Below, piece by piece: positions 17,311-26,221 of a stretch of DNA of 45,637 bases. Both the position numbers and the translations under genes were made by a program. The first letter of the stretch is position 1, and each line of letters opens with the position of its first letter. The notes beneath the pieces were generated by a model. It was not told where the DNA came from. It did not search any database and saw only the letters and a list, made by a program, of their open reading frames with translations. Origin of the DNA: Gallibacterium melopsittaci (lineage in GTDB: Bacteria; Pseudomonadota; Gammaproteobacteria; Enterobacterales; Pasteurellaceae); the NCBI RefSeq assembly GCF_042433085.1, contig NZ_JBHLWA010000037.1:1-45637 (forward strand), read 5' to 3'.

Positions 17311-17501
17311 TACTCACCCGCCTTCTCAGTTAGAATAGTCTTAACAACTGCAATTTGACGACGCACTTGTTTTAACTGATGAGTTTGTTGAAGCTGACCG
17401 GTGGCTGCTTGCATACGCAACTTGAATTGCTCACCTAACAAGTTAACCAATTCAGCATTCAGCTCTTCAACACTTTTTGTACGTAGTTCTTGAGCTTTCA
17501 T
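17310..17501 (-). CDS. rpmC: 50S ribosomal protein L29
   Basis: A 63-residue two-helix protein near the tunnel exit, where trigger factor and SRP dock. It begins MKAQELRTKSVEELNAELVN and contains LKQVRRQIAVVKT. It shares one base with both rplP and rpsQ (TAATG junctions). Confidence 0.98.
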   Translation of the reverse strand: MKAQELRTKSVEELNAELVNLLGEQFKLRMQAATGQLQQTHQLKQVRRQIAVVKTILTEKAGE

Positions 17502-17911
17502 TACATCACCGTCTTAGTTACGAAAGTGGTCTTAATAGGCAATTTAGCTGCTGCTAATGCAAACGCTTCTCTTGCGATATCTTCAGACACACCATCCATT
17601 TCATATAGAACTTTACCCGGTTGGATTAAGGCTACCCAGTACTCAACGTTACCTTTACCTTTACCCATACGGACTTCTAATGGTTTTTCAGTAATTGGTT
17701 TATCTGGGAATACACGAATCCAGATTTTACCTTGACGTTTAACTGCACGAGTCATCGCACGACGAGCCGCTTCGATTTGACGAGCTGTTAAACGACCACG
17801 ACCAATTGCTTTTAAACCGAAGGTACCGAAACTTACATCAGTACCTGCCGCAATACCACGGTTACGACCTTTGTGGACTTTACGGAATTTAGTACGTTTT
17901 GGTTGCAACAT
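17501..17911 (-). CDS. rplP: 50S ribosomal protein L16
   Basis: Protein near the A-site tRNA elbow, 136 residues as in E. coli. It begins MLQPKRTKFRKVHKGRNRGI and contains the GLKAIGRGRLTARQIEAARR segment, with the arginine that is hydroxylated in E. coli expected in the PVRM-like loop (here PLEVRMGKGKGN). S10 operon. Confidence 0.99.
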   Translation of the reverse strand: MLQPKRTKFRKVHKGRNRGIAAGTDVSFGTFGLKAIGRGRLTARQIEAARRAMTRAVKRQGKIWIRVFPDKPITEKPLEVRMGKGKGNVEYWVALIQPGKVLYEMDGVSEDIAREAFALAAAKLPIKTTFVTKTVM

Positions 17912-17924
17912 TTAGCGAATCTCC

Positions 17925-18632
17925 TTACTTACGACCTTTACGCGGAGCTTTTTTAGGCTTATCCGCAGGTTGTTGTTGTTCTGATTGCATAACTGCAGCC
18001 ATTCCACCAAGAATCTCACCTTTGAAGATCCATACTTTAACGCCAATGACGCCATAAGTAGTATTAGCTTCAGCAGTATTGTAATCGATATCCGCACGTA
18101 AAGTATGCAATGGTACACGACCTTCACGATACCATTCAGAACGAGCAATTTCTGCACCGCCTAAACGACCGCTTACTTCAACTTTGATACCTTTTGCACC
18201 TAAACGCATTGCATTTTGAACTGCACGTTTCATTGCACGGCGGAACATTACACGACGTTCTAATTGAGAGGCAATGCTCTCTGCAACTAATTTTGCATCT
18301 AATTCAGGTTTTTTCACTTCCGCAATGTTAATTTGCGCCGGAACACCTGCGATAGCTGCAACTGCGTTACGTAATTTTTCAACATCCTCACCTTTTTTAC
18401 CGATAACGATACCAGGGCGAGCTGTATGAATGGTTACACGAATACTTTTTGCTGGACGTTCAATCGTGATACGTGAAACAGAAGCATTCGCTAATTCTTT
18501 GTTTAAGAATTGACGTACTTTAAAGTCGCCGTCTAAGTTAGCGGCGAAATCTTGTGTATTCGCATACCAAGTAGATGACCAAGGTTTAACAATACCTAGG
18601 CGAATACCATGTGGATGAACTTTTTGACCCAT
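17925..18632 (-). CDS. rpsC: 30S ribosomal protein S3
   Basis: mRNA-entry protein with helicase-related role, 235 residues. The KH domain motif GIVIGKKGEDVEKL is present, as is the N-terminal MGQKVHPHGIRLGIVKPWSS. The basic C-terminal tail (QQPADKPKKAPRKGRK) is variable in the family. S10 operon, between rplV and rplP. Confidence 0.99.
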   Translation of the reverse strand: MGQKVHPHGIRLGIVKPWSSTWYANTQDFAANLDGDFKVRQFLNKELANASVSRITIERPAKSIRVTIHTARPGIVIGKKGEDVEKLRNAVAAIAGVPAQINIAEVKKPELDAKLVAESIASQLERRVMFRRAMKRAVQNAMRLGAKGIKVEVSGRLGGAEIARSEWYREGRVPLHTLRADIDYNTAEANTTYGVIGVKVWIFKGEILGGMAAVMQSEQQQPADKPKKAPRKGRK

Positions 18633-18649
18633 TGCTATTCTCCTACTGA

Positions 18650-18982
18650 TTAACGATCTGACACAACCACAGTGATGTGGCTAGTACGTTTTAAAATACG
18701 ATCTGCGCGACCTTTTGCACGTGGCATAACACGCTTCATGCTTGGGCCTTCATCTACGAAGATTTTCGCGACTTTAAGATCATCGATATCTGCACCATCA
18801 TTATGCTCCGCATTAGCGATAGCTGATTCAAGCACTTTCTTCACTAACGCTGCTGCTTTTTTGTTAGTGTAAGTAAGAATTTCTAATGCTTGTGCTACTT
18901 TTTTACCGCGAATTAAATCCGCAACTAAGCGAGCTTTTTGTGCTGAGGTGCGTGCGAAACGATGTTTTGCAATAGTTTCCAT
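18650..18982 (-). CDS. rplV: 50S ribosomal protein L22
   Basis: Tunnel-lining protein, 110 residues from METIAKHRFARTSAQKARLV. The second of two adjacent ATGs (18982) is chosen because AGGGG then lies at normal spacing and the E. coli protein begins the same way. The tunnel-loop segment KRVMPRAKGRADRILKRTSH is intact, with no macrolide-resistance duplication. Confidence 0.98.
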   Translation of the reverse strand: METIAKHRFARTSAQKARLVADLIRGKKVAQALEILTYTNKKAAALVKKVLESAIANAEHNDGADIDDLKVAKIFVDEGPSMKRVMPRAKGRADRILKRTSHITVVVSDR

Positions 18983-18992
18983 CATCTACCCC

Positions 18993-19268
18993 TTACTTCT
19001 TAGCTTTCTTATCTGCGGCATGACCGCGGTAAGTACGAGTCGGTGCAAACTCACCTAATTTATGACCAATCATTTCATCAGTAACATAAACAGGAACGTG
19101 CTGACGACCATTATGGACTGCGATGGTCAATCCGATCATACTAGGAATGATCATTGAACGACGGGACCAAGTTTTAATTGGCTTTTTATCCCCGCTTTCC
19201 ACCGCTTTCTCTACCTTCTTCAACAAGTGTAGGTCAAGGAAAGGACCCTTCTTGAGAGAACGTGGCAT
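18993..19268 (-). CDS. rpsS: 30S ribosomal protein S19
   Basis: Head protein paired with S13, 91 residues, MPRSLKKGPFLDLHLLKKVE onward, with MIGHKLGEFAPTRTYRGHAA near the C-terminus. S10 operon, between rplB and rplV. Confidence 0.99.
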   Translation of the reverse strand: MPRSLKKGPFLDLHLLKKVEKAVESGDKKPIKTWSRRSMIIPSMIGLTIAVHNGRQHVPVYVTDEMIGHKLGEFAPTRTYRGHAADKKAKK

Positions 19269-19294
19269 GGCTTATCCTCTTTATTTAATTAAAA

Positions 19295-20116
19295 TTATTT
19301 ACCACGACGGCGTACGATATATTTATCAGTACGTTTGTTATGGCGAGTTTTCTTACCTTTAGTTTGAACGCCCCATGGAGTAACAGGGTGTTTACCAAAG
19401 TTACGACCCTCACCACCACCGTGTGGGTGATCTACTGGGTTCATTGCGGTACCACGAACGGTTGGACGAATACCTCTCCAACGGCTAGCACCAGCTTTAC
19501 CTAATACGCGTAACATATGTTCAGAGTTACCAACTTCACCTACAGTTGCGTGGCACTCAGCTAACACTTTACGCATTTCACCAGAACGAAGACGTAAAGT
19601 TACATAGTTTCCTTCACGAGCAATGATTTGTACATATGCGCCCGCAGAACGTGCAATTTGACCGCCTTTACCTGGTTTTAATTCCACATTGTGTACAGTT
19701 GTACCAACTGGAATACTACGCATTGGTAATGAATTACCAACTTTGATTGGTGCATTTACACCAGCTTGGATTTGATCTCCAACAGACAATCCTTTTGGTG
19801 CCAAAATATAACGACGTTCACCGTCTTTATATAATACTAATGCAATATTCGCAGAACGATTTGGATCATATTCTAAACGCTCTACAACCGCTGGGATATC
19901 TAACTTGTTACGTTTGAAATCTACTAAACGGTAATGTTGTTTATGACCACCACCGATATGGCGAGTAGTAATACGACCTAAATTGTTACGACCACCAGTT
20001 TTAGCTTTTGTATCTAAAAGTGGCGCATAAGGTTTACCCTTATATAATTCAGGATTGACAACTTTTACAACGTGACGACGACCAGCGGAGGTCGGCTTAC
20101 ATTTAACGATAGCCAT
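19295..20116 (-). CDS. rplB: 50S ribosomal protein L2
   Basis: Large-subunit protein needed for subunit joining and close to the peptidyl transferase centre; 273 residues as in E. coli. Landmarks are GRITTRHIGGGHKQHYRLVD and the C-terminal AMNPVDHPHGGGEGRNFGKH, with the histidine implicated in activity. S10 operon, between rplW and rpsS. Confidence 0.99.
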   Translation of the reverse strand: MAIVKCKPTSAGRRHVVKVVNPELYKGKPYAPLLDTKAKTGGRNNLGRITTRHIGGGHKQHYRLVDFKRNKLDIPAVVERLEYDPNRSANIALVLYKDGERRYILAPKGLSVGDQIQAGVNAPIKVGNSLPMRSIPVGTTVHNVELKPGKGGQIARSAGAYVQIIAREGNYVTLRLRSGEMRKVLAECHATVGEVGNSEHMLRVLGKAGASRWRGIRPTVRGTAMNPVDHPHGGGEGRNFGKHPVTPWGVQTKGKKTRHNKRTDKYIVRRRGK

Positions 20117-20132
20117 TGATTATCTCCTCTGA

Positions 20133-20432
20133 TTACTCTGCACTTTCTGCAAGGTCTAAAGTTTGACCTTCAGCAAGTGTTACATAAGCTTTTTTCCAGT
20201 CACTGCGACGTCCCATTCTTGCACCATGACGTTTAGTTTTACCTTTAACAACCACAGTACGAACAGAATCCACTTTCACTTCAAATAATTCAGATACTGC
20301 TTGTGCAATCTCTGCTTTGTTTGCATCTAATGCAACTTTGAAAACGATAGTGTTTGACTTCTCAGTATTATTTGTTGCTTTCTCAGAGATATGTGGTGCT
20401 TTAAGCACTTTTAGCAAACGTTCTTGACTCAT
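20133..20432 (-). CDS. rplW: 50S ribosomal protein L23
   Basis: Tunnel-exit protein that docks trigger factor and SRP, 99 residues, beginning MSQERLLKVLKAPHISEKAT. It overlaps the end of rplD by four bases (ATGA), giving tight translational coupling. S10 operon. Confidence 0.99.
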   Translation of the reverse strand: MSQERLLKVLKAPHISEKATNNTEKSNTIVFKVALDANKAEIAQAVSELFEVKVDSVRTVVVKGKTKRHGARMGRRSDWKKAYVTLAEGQTLDLAESAE

Positions 20433-21034
20433 GCTAACATCTCCTCAACTTGCTTCACTGCGTCCACAGTCATAACTACTTTATCAAAAGCAATTAAGCT
20501 AACTGGATCGATACCTTGAACATCACGTACATCTACTTTATATAAATTACGTGCTGCTAAATATAGATTTTCATCTACATTTGCAGTGATGATAAGAACA
20601 TCATCAAGTGCCATTTGTTTTAATTTTTGAACTAAAACTTTTGTCTTAGGTGCTTCAACTTCGAACTTCTCAACAACAACGAGACGATCTTGACGAACTA
20701 ATTCAGAAAGAATGCTCTTGATTGCACCACGATACATTTTTTTGTTCACTTTTTGGCTGTGATCTTGTGGTTTAGCCGCGAAAGTCACGCCACCAGAACG
20801 CCAAATTGGGCTCTTGATGTCACCTGAACGAGCGCGACCTGTACCTTTTTGACGCCATGGTTTTTTACCTGAACCAGACACTTCAGCACGAGTTTTTTGT
20901 GCACGAGAACCTTGGCGAGCACCTGCTGCATAAGCAACAACAACTTGGTGAACCAACGCTTCGTTAAACTCACGTCCGAAGGTAGTTTCAGAAACAGTTA
21001 ATGCACTTTGTGCATCTTTAGTTACTAATTCCAT
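20429..21034 (-). CDS. rplD: 50S ribosomal protein L4
   Basis: 23S rRNA-binding protein with a loop reaching the exit tunnel, 201 residues as in E. coli. The extended loop reads KKPWRQKGTGRARSGDIKSP, without resistance-type deletions. In enteric bacteria L4 also represses the S10 operon, binding a leader hairpin to cause both transcription termination and translation arrest. A hairpin-rich leader precedes rpsJ here. Confidence 0.99.
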   Translation of the reverse strand: MELVTKDAQSALTVSETTFGREFNEALVHQVVVAYAAGARQGSRAQKTRAEVSGSGKKPWRQKGTGRARSGDIKSPIWRSGGVTFAAKPQDHSQKVNKKMYRGAIKSILSELVRQDRLVVVEKFEVEAPKTKVLVQKLKQMALDDVLIITANVDENLYLAARNLYKVDVRDVQGIDPVSLIAFDKVVMTVDAVKQVEEMLA

Positions 21035-21049
21035 TCCTATCTCCTAGAC

Positions 21050-21679
21050 TTATGCTTTCACTGCTGGTTTAACGATTAAATCACCACCAGTTGCGCCTGG
21101 GACAGCACCTTTAACTAATAGTAATTTACGTTCAGCATCAACACGAACCACTTCTAAAGATTGAACAGTTACACGTTCATTCCCTAAGTGACCAGACATT
21201 TTTTTACCTTTGAACACACGACCTGGTGTTTGGTTTTGACCAATAGAACCAGGAACACGGTGAGACAAAGAGTTACCATGTGTAGCATCTTGAGTACGGA
21301 AGTTCCAACGTTTTACAGTACCTGCAAAGCCTTTACCTTTTGAAGTACCAGTAACATCAACTTTCTTCACGTCTGCGAAGATATCAACATTAATTTCTTG
21401 ACCTAAAGTGAATTCTTCACCTTCAGCCACACGGAATTCCCATAAACCGCGACCAGCTTCAACACCTGCTTTAACAAAATGACCTGCTTCAGGTTTAGTT
21501 ACACGACTCGCTTTTTTTGAGCCAGTTGTAACTTGAACTGCACAGTAGCCATCTGTTTCAAGGGTTTTCACTTGAGTAACGCGGTTGGCTTCGATTTCGA
21601 TTACGGTAACTGGAATAGACACACCATCTTCATTGAAGATACGAGTCATACCAACTTTACGACCGATTAAACCAATCAT
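21050..21679 (-). CDS. rplC: 50S ribosomal protein L3
   Basis: Early-assembly protein near the peptidyl transferase centre, 209 residues. The long loop GNSLSHRVPGSIGQNQTPGR contains the glutamine that is methylated by PrmB in E. coli. S10 operon, between rpsJ and rplD. Confidence 0.99.
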   Translation of the reverse strand: MIGLIGRKVGMTRIFNEDGVSIPVTVIEIEANRVTQVKTLETDGYCAVQVTTGSKKASRVTKPEAGHFVKAGVEAGRGLWEFRVAEGEEFTLGQEINVDIFADVKKVDVTGTSKGKGFAGTVKRWNFRTQDATHGNSLSHRVPGSIGQNQTPGRVFKGKKMSGHLGNERVTVQSLEVVRVDAERKLLLVKGAVPGATGGDLIVKPAVKA

Positions 21680-21696
21680 TGTAATAACCTCTTAAA

Positions 21697-22008
21697 TTAA
21701 CCTAGGCTGATCTGCACATCAACACCGGCAGCCAGATCTAAACGCATTAAAGCGTCAACAGTTTTTTCAGTAGGCTCAACGATATCAACCAAACGTTTGT
21801 GAGTACGGATTTCATATTGATCACGCGCATCTTTGTTTACGTGTGGAGAAATCAATACTGTGAAACGTTCTTTACGGGTTGGTAGTGGAATTGGACCACG
21901 AACTTGAGCACCTGTACGTTTTGCCGTTTCTACGATTTCCGCTGTAGATTGATCAATTAAACGATGATCAAATGCTTTTAAGCGGATACGGATTCTTTGG
22001 TTCTGCAT
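21697..22008 (-). CDS. rpsJ: 30S ribosomal protein S10
   Basis: Head protein of the small subunit, and partner of NusB in transcription antitermination; 103 residues as in E. coli, [20 protein letters not shown] onward. The loop carrying the tetracycline-associated Val57 region ([20 protein letters not shown]) is of ordinary type. First gene of the S10 operon. Confidence 0.99.
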
Positions 22009-22198
22009 GAGACCAGAGCTCCATTCAAAAAATGATTAATAAAAAAATTCACACCTCAAATTCCAATAGTTAATGGAAAGAAGTGCGACTAACCTATTTT
22101 AGTTTCCAAATCGGAAACATTTTCTTATGACAACTTATTAATAAAACCAACGTTGTCATCATTTGATAAATGATTACATCAAATGGCTTAAAAAAGCT
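22009..22198 (-). promoter_or_regulatory. S10 operon leader with three hairpins, putative L4 target
   Basis: About 190 bases of leader lie between the promoter and rpsJ. Three perfect stems are visible: CATTTGAT/ATCAAATG (22160-22185), ATGACAAC/GTTGTCAT (22127-22159) and GTTTCC/GGAAAC (22102-22118). A long leader with stacked hairpins is what L4 autoregulation uses in enteric bacteria. I infer the same role from position; the L4-binding elements were not verified. Confidence 0.6.
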
Positions 22199-22203
22199 CG
22201 TGT

Positions 22204-22231
22204 ATTTTATATAACATTAATAAAATAGCAA
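22204..22231 (-). promoter_or_regulatory. S10 operon promoter
   Basis: Minus strand TTGCTA (22226-22231), 16 bases, TAAAAT (22204-22209). It is the only good sigma-70 match upstream of the leader hairpins. Confidence 0.65.
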
Positions 22232-22274
22232 GTACTTTTTAATAATTTATTGCAGCTTTTCTAGCTATCAAGCA

Positions 22275-22964
22275 TTACACTAAATCAAATAGTAGAAATT
22301 CAACATGATTATCAATTTTTATCTTCAATGCTAACTCGTTAGTTACTGCAATCGCATCGCCAGCTTGTACATATTGCTCATTAATTTTGGCAGAACCTTT
22401 GATCATTTGTAACCAGTAATGTCTTTTTTCCTCAAGTGGAATACTCGTCTGCTGGGTTTGTTTAAATTGATAACGCCATAACTTCATATCTTGATACACT
22501 TTAAAAGAATTTGCTTCTGCTGTAGGAGAAAGAATCAAGGTAGCTCCCTCTACTTCCGCAAATGCTTTTTGTGCATAACGAGGTGTAATATTCATCTCAT
22601 TCGGTTCAATCCAAATTTGATAGAGATGCAACATCTCCGTTTCGCTAGGATTAAACTCTGAGTGTGTAATGCCACTGCCAGCTGACATAATCTGACACTC
22701 TCCCGCTTTCAATTCTTCTATATTCCCCATACTATCTTTATGAGCGACTGTGCCTTCAAGTACATAAGTTAAAATTTCCATATTACGATGAGGATGCGTT
22801 CCAAAGCCTTTGCTAGGCATAATCCGATCTTCATTGATCACACGCAAATGCGAGAACCCCATAAAACGTGGATCATAATAACCTGCAAATGAAAAGGTAT
22901 GATAGGAATCCAACCAGCCATGATTCGCATGGCCTCGTTCTGCGGATTTTCTGATATATAACAA
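22275..22964 (-). CDS. yhhW: pirin-like bicupin (YhhW type)
   Basis: A cupin protein of the pirin family; E. coli YhhW has quercetin 2,3-dioxygenase activity in vitro, but its physiological role is unclear. The sequence follows YhhW closely: ERGHANHGWLDSYHTFSFAG, then the metal-site HPHRNMEILTYVLEG and the ITHSEFNPSE segment, giving the three His and one Glu ligands. The most likely start is the TTG at 22964: AAGGA lies nine bases upstream and the protein then begins MLYIRKSAERG, like YhhW, with 229 residues. A TTG nine bases earlier abuts the ribosome-binding site. It stands alone, behind the S10 promoter region. Confidence 0.87.
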   Translation of the reverse strand: MLYIRKSAERGHANHGWLDSYHTFSFAGYYDPRFMGFSHLRVINEDRIMPSKGFGTHPHRNMEILTYVLEGTVAHKDSMGNIEELKAGECQIMSAGSGITHSEFNPSETEMLHLYQIWIEPNEMNITPRYAQKAFAEVEGATLILSPTAEANSFKVYQDMKLWRYQFKQTQQTSIPLEEKRHYWLQMIKGSAKINEQYVQAGDAIAVTNELALKIKIDNHVEFLLFDLV

Positions 22965-23000
22965 TAGTGGCAATCCTTCTATTAACTTTTTGTGCAGAGG

Positions 23001-23029
23001 ATTGTAGCAATCAATAAATAGGAAATTAA
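23001..23029 (-). promoter_or_regulatory. candidate promoter of the pirin gene (extended -10)
   Basis: Minus strand TTAATT (23024-23029), 17 bases, TGC-TACAAT with -10 at 23001-23006. The -35 is weak but the extended -10 compensates. It leaves a leader of about 30 bases. Confidence 0.45.
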
Positions 23030-23088
23030 GATAGCTTTAGACAACAATAAGTTTCCAAATAAGAAATGATCTATAATAGATAAAGAAA

Positions 23089-23122
23089 AAGTGCCTCACC
23101 AATACATCTGACTAAGGCACTT
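23089..23122 (-). terminator. terminator after serA
   Basis: On the minus strand AAGTGCCT and AGGCACTT form an 8-bp stem (arms at 23115-23122 and 23089-23096), loop of 18, followed by TTTCTTT. It ends the rdgB-hemW-rpiA-serA run. Confidence 0.7.
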
Positions 23123-23136
23123 CTCTTTAACAGTAA

Positions 23137-24375
23137 TTAGTACAATACGCGCGCTTTAATTGTACCATCAATTTGTTTCAGTTTTTGTTGTAGGCTTTCT
23201 GTGTTATCAGATTCTACGTCCACCACCACATAACCAATAGATTCATCTGTTTGTAAATACTGTGCAGCAATGTTTACCCCATTATCCACAAAAATTTGGT
23301 TGATCTTATTCAAGATACCTGGGCGATTTTGGTGAATATGTAATAGGCGTTTTGCTTTCGCTAAACTATGGCTTGGTAAAGATACTTCTGGGAAGTTGAC
23401 TGCAGTTACGGTTGAACCATTATCTGAGTATTTCACAAATTTACTTGCCACTTCTGTACCAATATTTTCTTGTGCTTCCGCTGTTGATCCACCGATATGT
23501 GGTGTCAAAATGACATTTTCAAAACGACGTAATGGTGATTCAAATACTTCATTGATAGATGCTGGTTCTTTCGGGAATACATCAATCGCCGCGCCACGCA
23601 CTTTTCCTTCGTCTAAGGCTTTCGCTAACGCATCGATATCCACTACTGTACCACGCGCTGCATTAATTAAAATCGCACCTTGTTTTAATTGAGCAATACG
23701 CTCAGCACTCATTAAATTCTTAGTTGAGTTATTTTCTGGGACATGAAGCGAAACTACATCACTCATGGTTAATAATTCTTCTAATGTTCTCACTTGCTGT
23801 GCATTACCTAATGGTAGTTTATTCTCAATATCATAAAAATACACTTTCATACCAAGTGATTCAGCAATCACACTTAATTGAGAACCGATATGGCCATAAC
23901 CGACAATACCTAAAATCTTACCTCTTGCCTCATTTGAACCTTCAGCAGACTTATTCCATAAGCCACGATGCACCTCAAAATTCGCTTTCGGTACATTACG
24001 CATTAATAATAAGATCTCACCTAAAACCAATTCCGCAACTGAGCGAGTATTTGAGAAAGGTGCATTAAATACAGGAATACCACGCTGTTTAGCGGCTTCT
24101 AGATCTACTTGGTTTGTACCGATACAAAAACAACCAATCGCAATCAATTTTTGGGCATGTTGTAAAACTTTCTCTGTAAGATGGGTACGAGAACGGATTC
24201 CAATAAAATGTGCATCCTTAATCGCTTCGATTAATTCTTCTTCATCTAAGGCTTTTTTATGATATTCAATATTTGAATATCCTGCATTGTGCAAAACTTC
24301 TAATGCACTATTATGCACACCTTCTAATAATAAAAATTTAATCTTTGCTTTATCTAAAGATACTTTTGCTGTCAT
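23137..24375 (-). CDS. serA: D-3-phosphoglycerate dehydrogenase
   Basis: First step of serine synthesis, oxidising 3-phosphoglycerate with NAD. The protein has 412 residues (E. coli 410). The NAD-binding GIVGYGHIGSQLS lies near residues 155-170, with the catalytic Arg/Glu/His in NAARGTVVD, DVFPKEP and LTPHIGGST. A C-terminal ACT domain (about 335-412) binds serine for feedback inhibition. It is 33 bases after rpiA and is probably co-transcribed with it. Confidence 0.97.
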   Translation of the reverse strand: MTAKVSLDKAKIKFLLLEGVHNSALEVLHNAGYSNIEYHKKALDEEELIEAIKDAHFIGIRSRTHLTEKVLQHAQKLIAIGCFCIGTNQVDLEAAKQRGIPVFNAPFSNTRSVAELVLGEILLLMRNVPKANFEVHRGLWNKSAEGSNEARGKILGIVGYGHIGSQLSVIAESLGMKVYFYDIENKLPLGNAQQVRTLEELLTMSDVVSLHVPENNSTKNLMSAERIAQLKQGAILINAARGTVVDIDALAKALDEGKVRGAAIDVFPKEPASINEVFESPLRRFENVILTPHIGGSTAEAQENIGTEVASKFVKYSDNGSTVTAVNFPEVSLPSHSLAKAKRLLHIHQNRPGILNKINQIFVDNGVNIAAQYLQTDESIGYVVVDVESDNTESLQQKLKQIDGTIKARVLY

Positions 24376-24408
24376 GTTTGCATTTTCCTTTGTTATTAAA
24401 ATGATAGT

Positions 24409-25068
24409 TTATTTGATAATCTGTGCGCCATCAGGTGTACCAACAATCACAATATTTGCTGGACGTAATGCAAAAATACCATTTGTCACCACACCAGCCA
24501 CATTATTTAATTCTTTTTCCATTTCGACAGGATTAATAATTTTGAAATTATGCACATCTAAAATAATGTTGCCATTATCCGTTACTACGCCTTCACGATA
24601 TTCTGGTGAACCACCTAATGCGACTAATTTGCGAGCTACTTGAGAACGAGCCATTGGAATGACCTCTACTGGCAATGGGAAAGTCGAACCTAAGACATCA
24701 ACTTGTTTTGAACGATCAACAATACAAATAAATGTTTTTGCCAATGCTGCAACAATTTTTTCTCTGGTCAACGCCGCACCACCACCTTTAATCATCATTT
24801 TGTGCGGAGTAATTTCATCTGCCCCATCAACATAGATATCTAACCCAGATACATCATTTGCACTAAATACTTCAATACCCTGTTGACGTAACAACGCTTC
24901 AGAATTTTTTGACGCAGCAACTGCACCTTTGATTTTATGTTTAATTGTACCTAATGCTTCAATAAAACAATTGACGGTTGAACCACTCCCTACGCCAACA
25001 ATCGAATCTGCTTGTACATATTGTAGTGCTGCATTCGCTGCCATTTTTTTCATTGTTAATTGATCCAT
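24409..25068 (-). CDS. rpiA: ribose-5-phosphate isomerase A
   Basis: Interconverts ribulose 5-phosphate and ribose 5-phosphate in the pentose phosphate pathway; 219 residues as in E. coli. The phosphate loop GVGSGSTVNCF and the catalytic-site segments YVDGADEI (Asp) and KGGGAALTREKIVA are intact. Between hemW and serA; the rpiA-serA pairing is common in this family. Confidence 0.97.
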   Translation of the reverse strand: MDQLTMKKMAANAALQYVQADSIVGVGSGSTVNCFIEALGTIKHKIKGAVAASKNSEALLRQQGIEVFSANDVSGLDIYVDGADEITPHKMMIKGGGAALTREKIVAALAKTFICIVDRSKQVDVLGSTFPLPVEVIPMARSQVARKLVALGGSPEYREGVVTDNGNIILDVHNFKIINPVEMEKELNNVAGVVTNGIFALRPANIVIVGTPDGAQIIK

Positions 25069-25084
25069 GCCTATATCCTTTCTA

Positions 25085-26221
25085 TTATTCAGATAAAAAA
25101 AGTGTCAACAAATCATTCAAAAATAATTTGCCATGTTCTGTAATTTGCCAACATTCCTGATGTTCTACAATATAATCTTGTTTTTTCGCTTCGTCTATTT
25201 GCTTTTCAATCGCCATTAATGATAAACCTGTAAACTGTGTGAAATCTTGTTTTGGTACAGGTTCTAATAAACGGAAACGATTCATAAAAAATTCAAATGG
25301 ACGATCTTCATCGGCTACCTCATGTTGTTGATAACGATAGTTCCCTTGTAAATAACCTTGTGGGTGTTTAGTTTGTGAATAACGCAAAATTTTTCCTTCA
25401 GGGAAAGTTACCTTACCATGTGCACCACAACCAATCGCCAAATAATCCCCAAACCGCCAATAATTTAAATTATGTTCACACTGAAACCCAACTTTTGCAT
25501 AAGCAGAGGTTTCATATTGTTGATAACCTGCAGCGGTTAATTTTTTATGTCCTTCTGCAAAAATCTCCCATAACAAATCATCATCTGGTAGTTTTGGTGG
25601 TTTACTCGCAAATAATGTATTTGGCTCAATCGTTAATTGATACCAAGAGAGATGTGGGGGATTGAGATCTATCGCTTGTTGTAAATCAGATAACGCATTG
25701 TCTAACGTTTGATTAGGTAAGCCGTGCATTAAATCTAAATTAAACTGCTCAAATCCTGCTTGTTGTGCAAACATCACCGCACGTTTTGCTTCATCACTAT
25801 TATGGATCCGCCCTAATAATTGTAATTGGTGATTATGAAAACTCTGCACGCCCATTGAAAGACGCGTCACGCCAGCTTGCCGATAACCTAGAAAACGTTG
25901 TGCTTCGGCTGTACCTGGATTGGCTTCCAAGGTAATTTCAATCTGCTCACGATAAGGAATGCGTAATTCAATTTGATGTAATAAATAAGCGATACTCTCT
26001 GCACTAAATAAACTCGGCGTTCCACCACCAATAAAAATGGTATGTAACTCTCGTCCTTGTACATAAGGTAACTGTTGCTCTAAATCCATCAACAAATGTT
26101 GTAGATAGGCTTGTTCAGGAATTTCGCCTTTCTGGGCATGAGAATTAAAATCACAGTATGGGCATTTCTGCACACACCAAGGAATATGAATATAAAGGCT
26201 TAAAGGAGGTAACACGATCAT
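25085..26221 (-). CDS. hemW: radical-SAM heme chaperone HemW
   Basis: HemW is a radical-SAM-family protein that binds heme and helps to insert it into target enzymes. Older annotations call it oxygen-independent coproporphyrinogen oxidase-like, but it lacks that activity. The 378-residue protein begins MIVLPPLSLYIHIPWC and has the [4Fe-4S] motif CVQKCPYC (a CxxxCxxC). The IFIGGGTPSLF and ANPGT motifs of the SAM domain follow. It overlaps the end of rdgB by four bases (ATGA), the same neighbourhood as in E. coli. Confidence 0.94.
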   Translation of the reverse strand: MIVLPPLSLYIHIPWCVQKCPYCDFNSHAQKGEIPEQAYLQHLLMDLEQQLPYVQGRELHTIFIGGGTPSLFSAESIAYLLHQIELRIPYREQIEITLEANPGTAEAQRFLGYRQAGVTRLSMGVQSFHNHQLQLLGRIHNSDEAKRAVMFAQQAGFEQFNLDLMHGLPNQTLDNALSDLQQAIDLNPPHLSWYQLTIEPNTLFASKPPKLPDDDLLWEIFAEGHKKLTAAGYQQYETSAYAKVGFQCEHNLNYWRFGDYLAIGCGAHGKVTFPEGKILRYSQTKHPQGYLQGNYRYQQHEVADEDRPFEFFMNRFRLLEPVPKQDFTQFTGLSLMAIEKQIDEAKKQDYIVEHQECWQITEHGKLFLNDLLTLFLSE

